From positions 55,686 through 119,685 of the forward strand of contig CAZHDB010000002.1 in the NCBI GenBank assembly GCA_964531225.1: a stretch of DNA of 64,000 nt. The letters are read 5' to 3'. Source of the stretch: CAZHDB01 sp964531225 (lineage in GTDB: Archaea > Thermoproteota > Thermoprotei_A > Sulfolobales > Desulfurococcaceae). The notes under the pieces were generated by a model. The model ran no database searches. It worked only from the letters and a program-made list of their open reading frames with translations, and was not told the DNA's origin. Positions 1-9,092 of this stretch are shown here, one piece after another. A program made the translations under genes and the position numbers. Positions within the stretch are counted from its first letter, which is position 1; every line of letters begins with the position of its first letter.

Positions 1-76
1 AGGAACACAGGAATTAAAAGATGGGTCAGAGATTCTAGTTGGTCTAACGGTATTAAAGGCATCTTTAACAACATAA
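1..76 (+). CDS. C-terminal end of an FHA-domain-like protein (5' partial)
   Basis: An open frame enters from the left edge (first full codon at position 2) and stops at TAA 74-76. The 24 visible residues contain GTQELKDGSEILVGLTVL, which resembles the last strands of a forkhead-associated domain, where an N-G-T turn is followed by L-x-D-G-x-x-I-x-x-G. FHA domains bind phosphothreonine peptides, and a Hanks-type kinase starts 58 bp downstream, a pairing common in prokaryotes. The other forward frame open here gives a less protein-like translation. The assignment rests on a short tail, so it is tentative. Confidence 0.5.
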   Translation, partial: GTQELKDGSEILVGLTVLKASLTT

Positions 77-133
77 TTTGTCTAGTCATATTTAATTAAC
101 GTTGCATCTTAGGAATATGGAGGATATGTAGAT

Positions 134-1735
134 GTGAAGAAGTTTATAGTATATAGTGGTATCGATGAAGCGAGTAAGTCTTTTAGTGATCCTATTATAT
201 TCTCTAACATTATTCTTCGTGAGAAAAACACTATTTTGACTAGAAAGAAGTATAGAGACGCTTATGAACAACTAATTATTTATTCAATGAATGCACTACA
301 GAAGGAAAGTATTGTTTATGCTAAGTTAACCGAGCTTAAGAATAGATGGGTTCTTCGAGTACTAATATATGGAGAGTTTTTGTTAGCTTGTATTTTAGAA
401 CATAAGAATTATAGATCTCCAATAATTGGACAGGCAGCTACCGATTATGTACTTAGGTCATTTTTATCGGAGAATCCAATAATAAAGCTAAGGGCTAGCG
501 AGATTCCATTTAATGTACTACCGGATCAAATAAAGATCCATATTGAGAGGTGTACTGAAGAAAAGGGAAAGAATAAACCCCCTTATTACTGGGTTAATAG
601 AATGTTGTATAATATTAAAATCGAGAGATTAATAACCGATAAGGGTGCATACATGTATGTTCTTGAAGGACACGACATATTTGGTAGAAAATACGCTATT
701 AAAGTTCCTCGTGAGAGGTCTGGTGATGGGAAGCCTTTAGCTATAGGTGGTAATATAGAATCTCTTATGGATATTATGAGGGGTATTTTGAATACTCTTG
801 AAATAGCTCTTAGTACTAGAGAAACCATTAGAAAAGTATTAGTAAGTCATGGGTATCGTGAAGAAATTGCAGACTATATACTAGTATATAGAGAATACAT
901 CCTTAGGCCTAAAGCTATAGTTCTATTACGTGATATGTATTCTGAAGAAGAATACTCAGAAATTCCTCCTATCATTATAGAAGACTATGCAGATAAAGGT
1001 GATCTAGAGGCACGTATTAGGCAGAAAAGGCTGGATAGCCGTGAATTAGCATTTATAGGTATACGTATGGCAGGAGCTCTTTCACTTACTCATATTAATA
1101 AATATATCCATATGGATGTAAAACCTCAAAACATATTACTTATAAGTAGTAAAAAAGAACCATATGGTTATAAGCCCGTATTGTCAGACTATGTTGGAAT
1201 GCCTCATGTTCTTGAAAACACGACTGAATTAAAGAAAGCAACGCCTGAATATGCTGATCCCTTGGCATTGCTTAAGGGAAGTGTAACGTTTTCCTATGAT
1301 CTATATAGTCTTGGGAATACATTATACTATGCATTTACTGGCACAAAAGTAGGGTCTAGACTATTACTTAATATGATTATACTTAAAAGGTACTATGGAT
1401 TATCGACTCCGTTAAAAGTGTTTCTAGTGGATAACCCCGATCTTGTTCCACTAGCTCATAAATTGGAGGCTTTATTTGACAAGCATACTTCACTAACGCA
1501 GAAATCATCTATACCGGAACTTATAGCTACACTTAACGATTATATTAGGGATTTCGATCAAAAATATTTTGATAAAATGAGGAAATTACCGGATAGATTA
1601 TATAATATTATTCTGAGGCTTTTGGAACTAAATGAAGAAAATCGATATTCTAACGCGATTGTATTATGGATAGATATGGTTAAAGCTTTAAAAGATATTG
1701 GATATACTGATTTGATTCCACATAATGCATTCTAG
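134..1735 (+). CDS. Hanks-type serine/threonine protein kinase-like protein
   Basis: This 533-residue protein has an N-terminal region of about 170 residues of unknown type followed by a eukaryotic-like kinase domain. Visible motifs are AIK near residue 190 (ATP-binding lysine), the catalytic loop HMDVKPQNIL at 326-335, the metal-binding DYV at 352-354 (DFG in classical kinases) and a PEY motif at 371-373 in place of APE. It should transfer phosphate from ATP to Ser/Thr of unknown targets. There are no membrane segments. It begins with GTG after a GGAGG-like site. An FHA-like tail just upstream suggests a kinase and phosphopeptide-reader pair. The kinase family call is firm; the substrate is unknown. 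Confidence 0.85.
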   Translation: MKKFIVYSGIDEASKSFSDPIIFSNIILREKNTILTRKKYRDAYEQLIIYSMNALQKESIVYAKLTELKNRWVLRVLIYGEFLLACILEHKNYRSPIIGQAATDYVLRSFLSENPIIKLRASEIPFNVLPDQIKIHIERCTEEKGKNKPPYYWVNRMLYNIKIERLITDKGAYMYVLEGHDIFGRKYAIKVPRERSGDGKPLAIGGNIESLMDIMRGILNTLEIALSTRETIRKVLVSHGYREEIADYILVYREYILRPKAIVLLRDMYSEEEYSEIPPIIIEDYADKGDLEARIRQKRLDSRELAFIGIRMAGALSLTHINKYIHMDVKPQNILLISSKKEPYGYKPVLSDYVGMPHVLENTTELKKATPEYADPLALLKGSVTFSYDLYSLGNTLYYAFTGTKVGSRLLLNMIILKRYYGLSTPLKVFLVDNPDLVPLAHKLEALFDKHTSLTQKSSIPELIATLNDYIRDFDQKYFDKMRKLPDRLYNIILRLLELNEENRYSNAIVLWIDMVKALKDIGYTDLIPHNAF

Positions 1736-1948
1736 CATTAACAAGTTTTCGACTATTTTCTATGATCTCTATTTAATTTACTTCGAATAAGTCTTATCAG
1801 TATTTCAGCTTATCTTAAATAATTTACTTAACATTAGGATAGACATCTATAATTGTTTCTTCATCTATACTGATAGGAGAGTATATATTATAATGTTATA
1901 TTTATACATGTATATAGATGGGAGAGACTGTAAGGGTGTGTATATAAA

Positions 1949-2986
1949 GTGGTTGAAAGAAGAAAGGTTCAAAGGACAGGATCGTCTTCATATATAGTTA
2001 CTCTTCCTAAAGAGTGGATTGATAGTATTGGAGTTAGACCTGGAGATTATGTATTGATTTATGAACATGGGAATAAATTGATCATTACGCCTATATATAC
2101 CGAGTCCCAGCAATTGACTAGTGAAGTAAAGATTTCATCGCCCGATGTAGGTATTGAAGAGATATTTCGTGTTGTTGTAGCACAGTATCTTGCAGGCTAT
2201 AGCACTATATCCTTGACATTTAAAGAGAATATACCAGGCCTTGCAAGAAAAATTAGTGAATTAAAGAATCTTGCTCGCGTAAAGCTTGCTGGCATAGAAG
2301 TTGTAGATGAAACCTATAATACCCTTGTATTAAAAATTCTGCTTAATCTAGAAGAACTCCCATTAATGAGAGCAATACGTAGATTACATCTCATTGTCAA
2401 TAATATGCTTAACGATGCTATAAGAGCCTTTCGAGATGGCAATAAGGGATTAGCTGAAGCTGTTATACAACGAGATGATGAAGCCGATAGGTTTCATTTT
2501 ATGATAACCCGGCAGCTAGCCCTAGCCCTCCTAGATATTAGGATAATGCATAGTCTTGGAATAACAAGTCCTGTTGAAACAATAAACTACAGGATTCTTG
2601 CTAGGAATCTTGAAAGGATAGCCGATCATGCTGTGAATATTGCTCGTAGGGCACTTCAAAGACCTGAAAAGTGTAAATATTGTAATAATATATCCGATTT
2701 GGGCGAAAAAGCTATTGAATTATTCACTAAATCAATGGATAGTATATACAGGCTTAGTCGAAGAACGGCTGAAGAGACGATCAGAGAATCTGCTATATTA
2801 GTCAATAAATTACAGGAACTTTTATCAAATAAAATACTAAGAGATACTGAAATAACTGATTTGGAAAAAACGACTTTATCGATGGTCTATGATAGTCTTA
2901 GGAGGATTATAAGATACAGTAGCGGTATTGCAGAGGCAACATTAAATATTAAAGTTTCAAGAAACAACGTTGTAGAAATCAAGTGA
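1949..2986 (+). CDS. PhoU-family regulator with N-terminal AbrB/SpoVT domain
   Basis: The first 45 residues form a swapped-hairpin AbrB-type DNA-binding domain (VQRTGSSSYIVTLPKEW, then a VRPGDYV turn). The rest is all helical, with the two repeats of a PhoU three-helix bundle, including RDDEADRFHF and RNLERIADHAVNIARR, which carry the acidic metal-binding residues of PhoU. In archaea this fusion is thought to regulate phosphate uptake. The gene stands alone here, with no pst genes nearby, so the phosphate link is family knowledge only. Start is GTG, preceded by a TATA-rich stretch around 1880-1915. Length of 345 residues is usual for the archaeal fusion. Confidence 0.85.
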   Translation: MVERRKVQRTGSSSYIVTLPKEWIDSIGVRPGDYVLIYEHGNKLIITPIYTESQQLTSEVKISSPDVGIEEIFRVVVAQYLAGYSTISLTFKENIPGLARKISELKNLARVKLAGIEVVDETYNTLVLKILLNLEELPLMRAIRRLHLIVNNMLNDAIRAFRDGNKGLAEAVIQRDDEADRFHFMITRQLALALLDIRIMHSLGITSPVETINYRILARNLERIADHAVNIARRALQRPEKCKYCNNISDLGEKAIELFTKSMDSIYRLSRRTAEETIRESAILVNKLQELLSNKILRDTEITDLEKTTLSMVYDSLRRIIRYSSGIAEATLNIKVSRNNVVEIK

Positions 2987-3096
2987 GCATTAAAGCTTAA
3001 CACCATTAATATATTTATCCAGAACAAATATTCCAAATCCTCTATATACGAATCTTTAAATAAACAAATATAACGGGAAAACTGAAGAGAACTATC

Positions 3097-3309
3097 CTAT
3101 TCTTTTAACAAAACACCATAAACGATTCTCTTTTTAATTCCTTCCCAGTTTTTTCTTTTGGCAATCTTTTTCTGACTCTTTTCTATGTCATGTATGTAGG
3201 TTAATATAGCGTGCCTTATAATATCACTTCTACTCCTACCACTTTTTCTCGCTACACGGTCTATTTTTTCTATAAGTTCTTCGTCTGCTTTGAACGTTAT
3301 AACTCGCAT
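3097..3309 (-). CDS. Ribbon-helix-helix (CopG-like) regulator
   Basis: A protein of about 70 residues with an N-terminal beta strand (MRVITFKADEEL) followed by two helices and the usual SRSDIIRHAI turn of the CopG/Arc fold. It ends in a lysine-rich tail. A GGTGATC ribosome site lies 9 nt before the ATG at 3309, so I prefer that start to a GTG five codons earlier that overlaps the ribosome site itself. It probably binds DNA as a dimer; the target is unknown. Its first strand is nearly identical to that of the element-encoded regulator at 60166-60471. Confidence 0.8.
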   Translation of the reverse strand: MRVITFKADEELIEKIDRVARKSGRSRSDIIRHAILTYIHDIEKSQKKIAKRKNWEGIKKRIVYGVLLKE

Positions 3310-3494
3310 AGGCGTCTTGATCACCTATGTAGGATTCCTCTGGTAACTCTATATTATCAAATATTTTTATAGAGGGCTCTTTTTAGATAACTCTTGTTAC
3401 TCTCTGTATTACTGTATTCTCTATTAAGGATCTGTACATATAAACGCTAGGTTTTTATAATATCTAGTATAGAGTCGTTATTAGGAGAATACAT

Positions 3495-3893
3495 ATGCCA
3501 ACTCTACATTTATCTCTTCCAGAGGGCATTTATAGGGAACTTAAGAGATATTCTGAATCATTAGGTGTACAAATAACCGATCTTGTAAAGTTTATGATAA
3601 ATAAAGGTCTTGATGAGTTAAGGGAAAAGTACGGCTACAATAAAGACGAGGAAATAATTAATACATTAAATGTTATCATGCATAACATAGAAAATATTGA
3701 GAGAAAACTTACATTACTTGAGTTAAGGATTAAAGAAAATGAGATAAAGATGAGGGAATTTATGGATTCTGTTGATAATAGAATATCTGATATAGAACTG
3801 ATACTTCAAGAACTTCAAGGCCCTGTTATAGAGCCTGAGTTCATAGAAGCTAAACCCAGGGGAGCAAGAAAAATCCGTACAAGACAAATTTAA
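3495..3893 (+). CDS. Ribbon-helix-helix protein with coiled-coil tail
   Basis: A 132-residue protein. Residues 1-45 look like a ribbon-helix-helix domain (LHLSLPEGIYRELKRYSESLG and a following helix). Residues 55-115 are a heptad-rich coiled coil (IENIERKLTLLELRIKENE). The C-terminus is basic (RGARKIRTRQI). Its likely role is an oligomeric DNA-binding protein. A TATA-like TTTTTATAAT lies about 45 bp upstream, and the ATG follows GGAGAATACAT. The target is unknown. Confidence 0.7.
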   Translation: MPTLHLSLPEGIYRELKRYSESLGVQITDLVKFMINKGLDELREKYGYNKDEEIINTLNVIMHNIENIERKLTLLELRIKENEIKMREFMDSVDNRISDIELILQELQGPVIEPEFIEAKPRGARKIRTRQI

Positions 3894-3942
3894 TTACTGT
3901 ATTAGAAGGAATAATTAAATAAGGACTTATTCCTAAAATTTC

Positions 3943-4016
3943 AAAATGTAGACCCCGGTGGCCCGTAGACGCCCCCGAGTACCGGGGGTATTGGATGAAT
4001 TCGGGACGGGTCTACT
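3943..4016 (-). ncRNA. GC-rich structured RNA, possibly an H/ACA guide sRNA
   Basis: A GC-rich island stands out between AT-rich genes. Ends pair as GTAGACCC (3948-3955) with GGGTCTAC (4008-4015), and an inner hairpin of CCCCCG with CGGGGG sits near 3971-3988. Read on the minus strand, the lower stem AGACCC/GGGTCT is followed at once by ACA and three more bases, with unpaired pocket-like segments and an upper stem between. That is the layout of an archaeal H/ACA pseudouridylation guide. In hyperthermophiles, GC-rich islands usually mark structured RNA. No K-turn could be proven, so the class is tentative. Confidence 0.45.
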
Positions 4017-4096
4017 CCCGGCCATTATAACAATTTATTAACAGTAGTCTTTGAGGAGTTTATTGAACTATATGAAAAAGAGTTGAATAATCATTT

Positions 4097-4402
4097 TTAA
4101 TAGATCATGGAATGTGTATGAAATGATTTCCTATTTTTCTTCGATGGAATAATGTTTCTTTTAGTTTCAGGCTCAACATCTTTAAGTTCGAAATAGATTT
4201 GGTATTCATTTTCTCCAAGATCCCTTAATTTCTTTTCTCTTACAAAAGCTTCAACGAGTTCATCCGGAATATTATCTAATCTTCCAAAGACGTGGTTATA
4301 TCCTTGTTGCTTAAGCCACTTAACGAGCTCTTCTTCAAGCCCAGCCTCTATAATTAGTTTTACAAGATCTCTCTTCTCAGAAGGTGAGAGCTTCACAATC
4401 AT
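4097..4402 (-). CDS. Small conserved-looking protein of unknown function
   Basis: About 101 residues, mostly helical and charged, with no recognised motif. The ATG at 4402 is preferred to a TTG two codons earlier. The C-terminus is basic and His-rich (SKKNRKSFHTHSMIY). It lies downstream of the aRF1 gene on the same strand, with about 95 bp between them. I do not recognise the family. Confidence 0.6.
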   Translation of the reverse strand: MIVKLSPSEKRDLVKLIIEAGLEEELVKWLKQQGYNHVFGRLDNIPDELVEAFVREKKLRDLGENEYQIYFELKDVEPETKRNIIPSKKNRKSFHTHSMIY

Positions 4403-4497
4403 TTTCAAAACCCATCTACACCTACTTAGAAAAACCAGGTCTACAAGATATATTGTGTTGTTAGAGGTATAAAGGTTTTTGATTAATGAATTTATTA

Positions 4498-5623
4498 TTA
4501 ATAGATTCTATACCTAAGAATACCAACAATTCCTCCGAAGGTCTTTTTGATCCATGCTCCTTCAGGAATGTCTTCACTAAGATAAACTGGTTTAGCTCCA
4601 TATTTCTTAGCTAATTCAGCCCATTCATGGGCATCTGGTCTATCTTCATCGATAATTAAGATCTTAACAGCGCCCATTTCCAGCGCTTTTTTAACTTCCT
4701 CCTCACCATAGATTATTAAGCCATCATCTTTAGCTAAGTGTAGTTTAAATTCTTCAACTGCTTTCAAAGCATCAACATACATTTGTTCTTTTAATATATC
4801 ACTTGCTTTCATAACCATTTCACGTAAACCTGATTCGCCTTGATAAGCTACATCAATTAATTTTGGAAGCACAAGTTGTTTAAGTCTATAATCAAGATAA
4901 TTGCCTTCTAAAAAGTCATACTTAGAATATGCTGGACCACCTATTAATATTGCCTTCAATTTACCCTGATTTAGATATGGTTCGAACTTTTCCTTAACAT
5001 GATCAGCTACACGTTTATAGAACTCATGAACCATCTGCTCTATAATACGGTCAAAACGACGTTGACTCTGGCCTCCTCGATGATGCTTGCCTGGTATATA
5101 ATCTTCTAATTCCTCCAACACCTCAAGTCTACTACCTTTAAGTAATCCTATAGTTGCAGCATCACGTTCTACAATTATTAGGCCAACTAAATTACTTTCA
5201 ACCACCATCTCTTCAAGAAATTCTGTATGGAACTGTTTGTCAGTTCGATAGAAAAATACTGGTACCGGATCGGGGGGTGCAAACATTATACATATAAAGT
5301 CCCCTGTATCCATGTCTTCTCCACAAAATAATGCTAAACCTGTATCTGGTACCTTTGGTATCTTGCTGAGTCTATCCATAGCAGCTGATAACGCTCTTTG
5401 AACAGCATTGCGTGTCTTCTTTAACTTAATATTATCGGTAATAGCGTATTCTTGTCTCAATAAACTAAGTACATCACTAATGGGTCTTCCAGGAGGAATA
5501 TATAGGCTAAGCAATACTGTTGCAGGCGCTTTCCATTTTTTAAGTTCCTGGATTATTGCCTTAAGTTGCCTACGATCGACTTTTAGTTTTTGAAGAGCTT
5601 CTTCACTATAGCTAAAAACTCAT
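4498..5623 (-). CDS. prf1: Peptide chain release factor aRF1, with apparent +1 frameshift at codon 3-4
   Basis: This is the archaeal class I release factor that recognises all three stop codons and triggers peptide release. Visible are the NIK motif of domain 1 (ITDNIKLKKTR), the GGQ peptidyl-hydrolysis motif (HHRGGQSQRRF) and the C-terminal domain that binds aRF3/Pelota-type partners. The frame open from TTG 5514 gives only 338 residues and lacks the first helix of domain 1. That helix is encoded upstream, but no ATG, GTG or TTG exists in the same frame. An ATG at 5623 with an upstream AGGTG site reads ATG AGT TTT TAG. A +1 shift on TTTTT rejoins the main frame and gives about 374 residues, a normal aRF1 length. 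This is either recoding or a one-base error. Confidence 0.85.
5609..5623 (-). promoter_or_regulatory. Candidate +1 recoding site in aRF1
   Basis: On the minus strand the start codon is followed by AGT TTT TAG C. If the tRNA on TTT slips one base to the overlapping TTT, reading continues AGC TAT AGT into the full-length aRF1 frame. The A-site codon before the slip is a UAG stop, which aRF1 itself would read, and a GAGGT sequence lies just upstream. This parallels the known bacterial prfB site (CUU UGA C) but has not, to my knowledge, been described for aRF1. A sequencing error in the T5 run would produce the same picture. Confidence 0.45.
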
Positions 5624-5780
5624 ACCTCTACACCTTTTATTAATTAATGATACTCCATTAACCGTCCTATCTATACCTTACCTAGTAAATAATATATTGG
5701 ATTTATATATTTATATGAAATTCTAAGTACAAGTATAAAGAAGAATGAATCAAGTTCAATAATCATAAGGATGAAAGTAT

Positions 5781-6416
5781 ATGTCTAAGGTATTGAAGAC
5801 AAGTTATACTATACCCGATCCAGAAGTTATTAGGGAAGCAGTTAATACTATTTTAGAATGTAAATTAGTTGTAGGAACTACAGATACCTTATACGGTATT
5901 TTTGCTAATCCATTCCAATATAAATGCGTTGAAAGAGTTTACATGGTTAAAAGGAGAGTAGGGAAGCCTGTACCTCTTTTAGCCGATAGTATTGACTCGA
6001 TAATTGAGCATGTCATCGTAGATAATAGGATCATTAAATTTCTAGAAATGTTAGGATATGGCCCAGTAACTATTATTCTAAAACTAGATCGTAAATCTAA
6101 GATAGCCGAGAATGTTCATTTAAAAACTTTTAAAGTGGGTTTTCGAATACCAGCATCACAATTAGTTCGATCAATTGCTAGGGAAGTAGGTGGATTAGTT
6201 ACAGGTACTAGTGCTAATATTAGTGGTCTTAAACCTCCTAGAACAGTTAATGAGGCATTTAGTCAGCTTGGTGACTTAATCGATCTCTATATAGACTCAG
6301 GCTACTCACCATTGGGTATAGGTTCTACAGTAATAGACTTAACTGAAGGCTTCAAAGTTATACGTTATGGGGTAGTTAATCCCGAGGTCTTGAAAAAAAT
6401 GTATGAAATGATATAA
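5781..6416 (+). CDS. YrdC/Sua5-type threonylcarbamoyl-AMP synthase
   Basis: This 211-residue protein has the YrdC fold motifs TTDTLYGI near residue 32, KRRVGKPVPLL, GTSANISG and GSTVIDL. The family makes L-threonylcarbamoyl-AMP from threonine, bicarbonate and ATP, the first step of the t6A modification at position 37 of ANN-decoding tRNAs. It lacks the C-terminal Sua5 domain, so it is the short TsaC-like form. The start follows AAGGATGAAAGTAT. A membrane protein gene follows after 16 bp, probably in the same transcript. Confidence 0.88.
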   Translation: MSKVLKTSYTIPDPEVIREAVNTILECKLVVGTTDTLYGIFANPFQYKCVERVYMVKRRVGKPVPLLADSIDSIIEHVIVDNRIIKFLEMLGYGPVTIILKLDRKSKIAENVHLKTFKVGFRIPASQLVRSIAREVGGLVTGTSANISGLKPPRTVNEAFSQLGDLIDLYIDSGYSPLGIGSTVIDLTEGFKVIRYGVVNPEVLKKMYEMI

Positions 6417-6432
6417 TAGTTACTAAAGTCTA

Positions 6433-7371
6433 ATGGTGTTTATTGTGGTCAGCGAGATAAAGCTTAGTACATGGAAAATTGCTATTACCTTATCGATAGT
6501 TATAGTCATAATAATTTTGTATACAATTTACTTCGGTATAGATCCAGCAATACTATTATCAATAGACCCGTTAATCCTCGCATTGGCTATAATAATATAC
6601 ACGCTATCATGGATTATATCGGGAATTAGATTAAAAATTATACATTTATCAGTAAGTGGTAAGGTCTTGGGTTTATTGGATTACTTATATGCTCGTTTAC
6701 TAGGAGGACTTATTGCATATTTAACTCCATCAGCTATGGGAGGCGAACCTGCGAGAGCATACTATCTATCAAAGAAAACAGGTGATGATATAGCAACTGG
6801 ATTCGCTGTAGCTATATATGAGTTATTTATTGATATAATCTTTATAAATGTGCTAGCAATCATTTATTCAATAAATTACTTACTCATGTCTTTACCTGTT
6901 ATCCTGGTCTCGGCCTTCGTATTATTTACATGGACCACATTATTCCTGGGTGTAGTTTATAGGAATAAAATTATTGATAAACTCTTTCAATTTTTAATAA
7001 AGTTTCTACCCGAGACTATTAGAGAAAAGTACAATATCTTTACGGAGTCCATAAGGTTAATAACTAAATTCATAATTAGGCCACATAGAGTTGTAATGAT
7101 TATTCTCAGTACTGTGGCCATGCATTTACTTACCGGGGCAGTAATTTACATAATCTCAATAGGATATGGAGGAACATCATTACTACAGGCATTTCAAGCA
7201 TATTTATTTGCTTTAGCTCTTGGAGCATTGCCAAGTCCTGGAGGGGCATTTGCCGTAGAATACGGTTTAACAATAACCCTGAAACCCGCCGCTGTTGTCA
7301 CTTCTAGGGTCTTAATGTATTTTTATACGGTAATAACGGGCCTGTATGTTCTAACAAGGATTAGGGATTAG
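6433..7371 (+). CDS. Flippase-like / LPG synthase transmembrane-type protein (UPF0104)
   Basis: A 312-residue polytopic membrane protein with about seven or eight hydrophobic segments. It has the family signature: a G-L-I-A-Y-L-T-P-S-A-M-G-G-E-P-A-R stretch near residues 91-107, followed by GDDIATGFAV. A second conserved SPGGAFAVEYG is near 274. Members of this family (AglD/MprF-type transmembrane domain) are thought to move lipid-linked substrates or take part in lipid or glycan modification; the substrate here is unknown. It starts 16 bp after the YrdC gene. GTG codons slightly downstream are possible alternative starts. Confidence 0.8.
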   Translation: MVFIVVSEIKLSTWKIAITLSIVIVIIILYTIYFGIDPAILLSIDPLILALAIIIYTLSWIISGIRLKIIHLSVSGKVLGLLDYLYARLLGGLIAYLTPSAMGGEPARAYYLSKKTGDDIATGFAVAIYELFIDIIFINVLAIIYSINYLLMSLPVILVSAFVLFTWTTLFLGVVYRNKIIDKLFQFLIKFLPETIREKYNIFTESIRLITKFIIRPHRVVMIILSTVAMHLLTGAVIYIISIGYGGTSLLQAFQAYLFALALGALPSPGGAFAVEYGLTITLKPAAVVTSRVLMYFYTVITGLYVLTRIRD

Positions 7372-7862
7372 GAATATAATTATCTATTTCTGGAAAAATA
7401 ATTCTATTGCTATCGATATAGCACTACATTAGATGGCTAACGCTACACCATTACTATTTACTTAGTGGCTCATGTAGTATACAAATATGTATGCCATGAA
7501 ATTAAAAAGTGAGAAATGATTCACATCAATATGATCATATACAATATTAGTAACTTTAAAGTTTATTAGCGATTATTTTAGCATGGATGGATTACTCAAT
7601 ATACCTCTTAATACAACCGAGCTTCATGTGCAATTCTTTTTCAATAATACATTATTTACTAAGTAGTTCATTGATGATTCATAATGTGCAGATAAACATT
7701 TTCTTTATTCCTCCTACCCCTATACCTTTAAATACACTTAATCTATAATGTAATGTTGCAATATAGGAGATGATTTAAGATCTAGTTTTCTAGAGAATCT
7801 CTTGAGCCCCTTTATTTAAATCTGTATTATAATTGTATTCGATTATTTGAGGTGTAGATGTA
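7372..7862. other. Intergenic region of about 490 bp, no gene seen
   Basis: AT-rich, with stop codons in every frame. I see no tRNA, no convincing C/D pair (a TTGATGA near 7671 has no matching CTGA) and no long inverted repeat. The right end carries the promoter and the GAGGTG ribosome site of the gene at 7863. Confidence 0.5.
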
Positions 7863-8153
7863 TTGACTAAAGTAGTTTTAATTGTTCCATGTAATCCATG
7901 GGGATACATGGTGGAAGATATAGTATCATTTGCAGTAAAGATAGCGAGAAGCCATGGTATAAGTGTTACATATACTGTTCTTTATTCTGTTGATGAGAAT
8001 AGAGCAATATTATCTATAAATAATAAGGACATAGCCTATGATGAAACAACTTTACCTAATTTAGATGATTTAGTCGATCTAATAGTGATATCATCGGCAC
8101 CATCAGAATCTCCAACCAAAAGCTATATCGACGAAATAGCTATCGAAACCTAG
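7863..8153 (+). CDS. Small protein of unknown function
   Basis: A 96-residue protein beginning with TTG after a GAGGTG site (an ATG 5 bp upstream runs straight into TGA). The N-terminus KVVLIVPCNPWGYM looks like a beta strand followed by a loop with one cysteine, and the rest alternates helix and strand, compatible with a small alpha/beta fold. No family recognised. Its 3' end overlaps the convergent gene at 8150-8410 by 4 bp. Confidence 0.6.
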   Translation: MTKVVLIVPCNPWGYMVEDIVSFAVKIARSHGISVTYTVLYSVDENRAILSINNKDIAYDETTLPNLDDLVDLIVISSAPSESPTKSYIDEIAIET

Positions 8154-8410
8154 GATTTCTTGCTAACTACTAGATTATAGAATGGGCATTCATTCCAATA
8201 ACTAATGCATTTCTCTACTTGATTCCTTGTTAAATATCTATTCTGTGTTTTACATCTAGCAACATATACTGTAGTAGCTTCTTCTGTCTCAACATATATG
8301 GTTTCATAGTAGGGGCACTCAGACTTCTTTTCGGGGGATATGATGTATATAGGCAAATATATTGGTAGATCTTTTTTCCTACCAATAATATGGTTTTCAT
8401 ACTCTGCCAA
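8150..8410 (-). CDS. Cysteine-containing small protein, possible metal-binding
   Basis: About 86 residues when started at the TTG of 8410, three bases after a GGTGATA ribosome site; a longer frame opens at 8428. Four cysteines are arranged as ECPYYE, VARCK, EKCIS and NECPFY, a spacing compatible with a zinc or iron-sulfur site. No family recognised. Convergent with the preceding gene. Confidence 0.6.
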   Translation of the reverse strand: MAEYENHIIGRKKDLPIYLPIYIISPEKKSECPYYETIYVETEEATTVYVARCKTQNRYLTRNQVEKCISYWNECPFYNLVVSKKS

Positions 8411-8540
8411 AACTATCACCACAACCAAATATGGTTATGTAATAGGCCATAGATAAGCATATATATTCATCGCTTACAACAAGGGTATATACTATAATAA
8501 TATAAGGATCAAAAGCAAAACATATATCCGGTGGTTAAAG

Positions 8541-9092
8541 GTGGAAGGAGAGGAGAAGTTTGAGAAAATAACAATAGATTTAAGTAATGTACCTGTATCG
8601 CCAGTAAGTAAGAAGGATATACAGAGACTAGAAATGGCATTGATCATAGGTACATTATATAGTCCTGAAGTGCTTGAGCTTATAAGGGATCCTATAGAAA
8701 GAGCTACTTGGGTTGATAGCTTAGCTGTTGCGGCAGCTGCATTAGCTAGATCAAAAGCTGGCTATAGTATCGGGCAAATAGCTGATGAAATTGGTAGAAG
8801 TGAAACATCAATTAGGGCTCATTTAACAGGTAAAACAAAGGCTGGGCAATTAGTTCTTAAAACATATGAAAAACTTGTACGTGGCGAGTTAAAGGTTGTG
8901 GTACCTTTTGCGACAAAAGCCATAAGTGTACCTGAAGATGTTGAAAAAAGAATTAAAGAGCTTGAAGAAGAGAAAAACAAGCTCCTTGATAAAGTTAAGC
9001 AATTAGAAGAGGAATTAGAGAATACCAAAAGAGAACTTGAGGAGAAATCTAAGATTATTGAAGAAATCAAGAAGCTTGTAAGTAAAATCTAG
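8541..9092 (+). CDS. Helix-turn-helix regulator with C-terminal coiled coil
   Basis: A 183-residue protein. Residues about 75-105 form a helix-turn-helix (GYSIGQIADEIGRSETSIRAHL). Residues 135-183 are a long charged coiled coil rich in Glu and Lys. Such crenarchaeal proteins are annotated as putative transcription regulators; targets are unknown. It begins with GTG after a GGTGG-like site and a TATA-like TATAATAATATAAGG at about 8490. Its stop overlaps the convergent gene by 4 bp. Confidence 0.75.
   Translation: MEGEEKFEKITIDLSNVPVSPVSKKDIQRLEMALIIGTLYSPEVLELIRDPIERATWVDSLAVAAAALARSKAGYSIGQIADEIGRSETSIRAHLTGKTKAGQLVLKTYEKLVRGELKVVVPFATKAISVPEDVEKRIKELEEEKNKLLDKVKQLEEELENTKRELEEKSKIIEEIKKLVSKI

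Noticed and set aside
7660..7720. C/D sRNA in the 7.4-7.9 kb gap
   Set aside because: TTGATGA is present but no CTGA follows within a usable distance.
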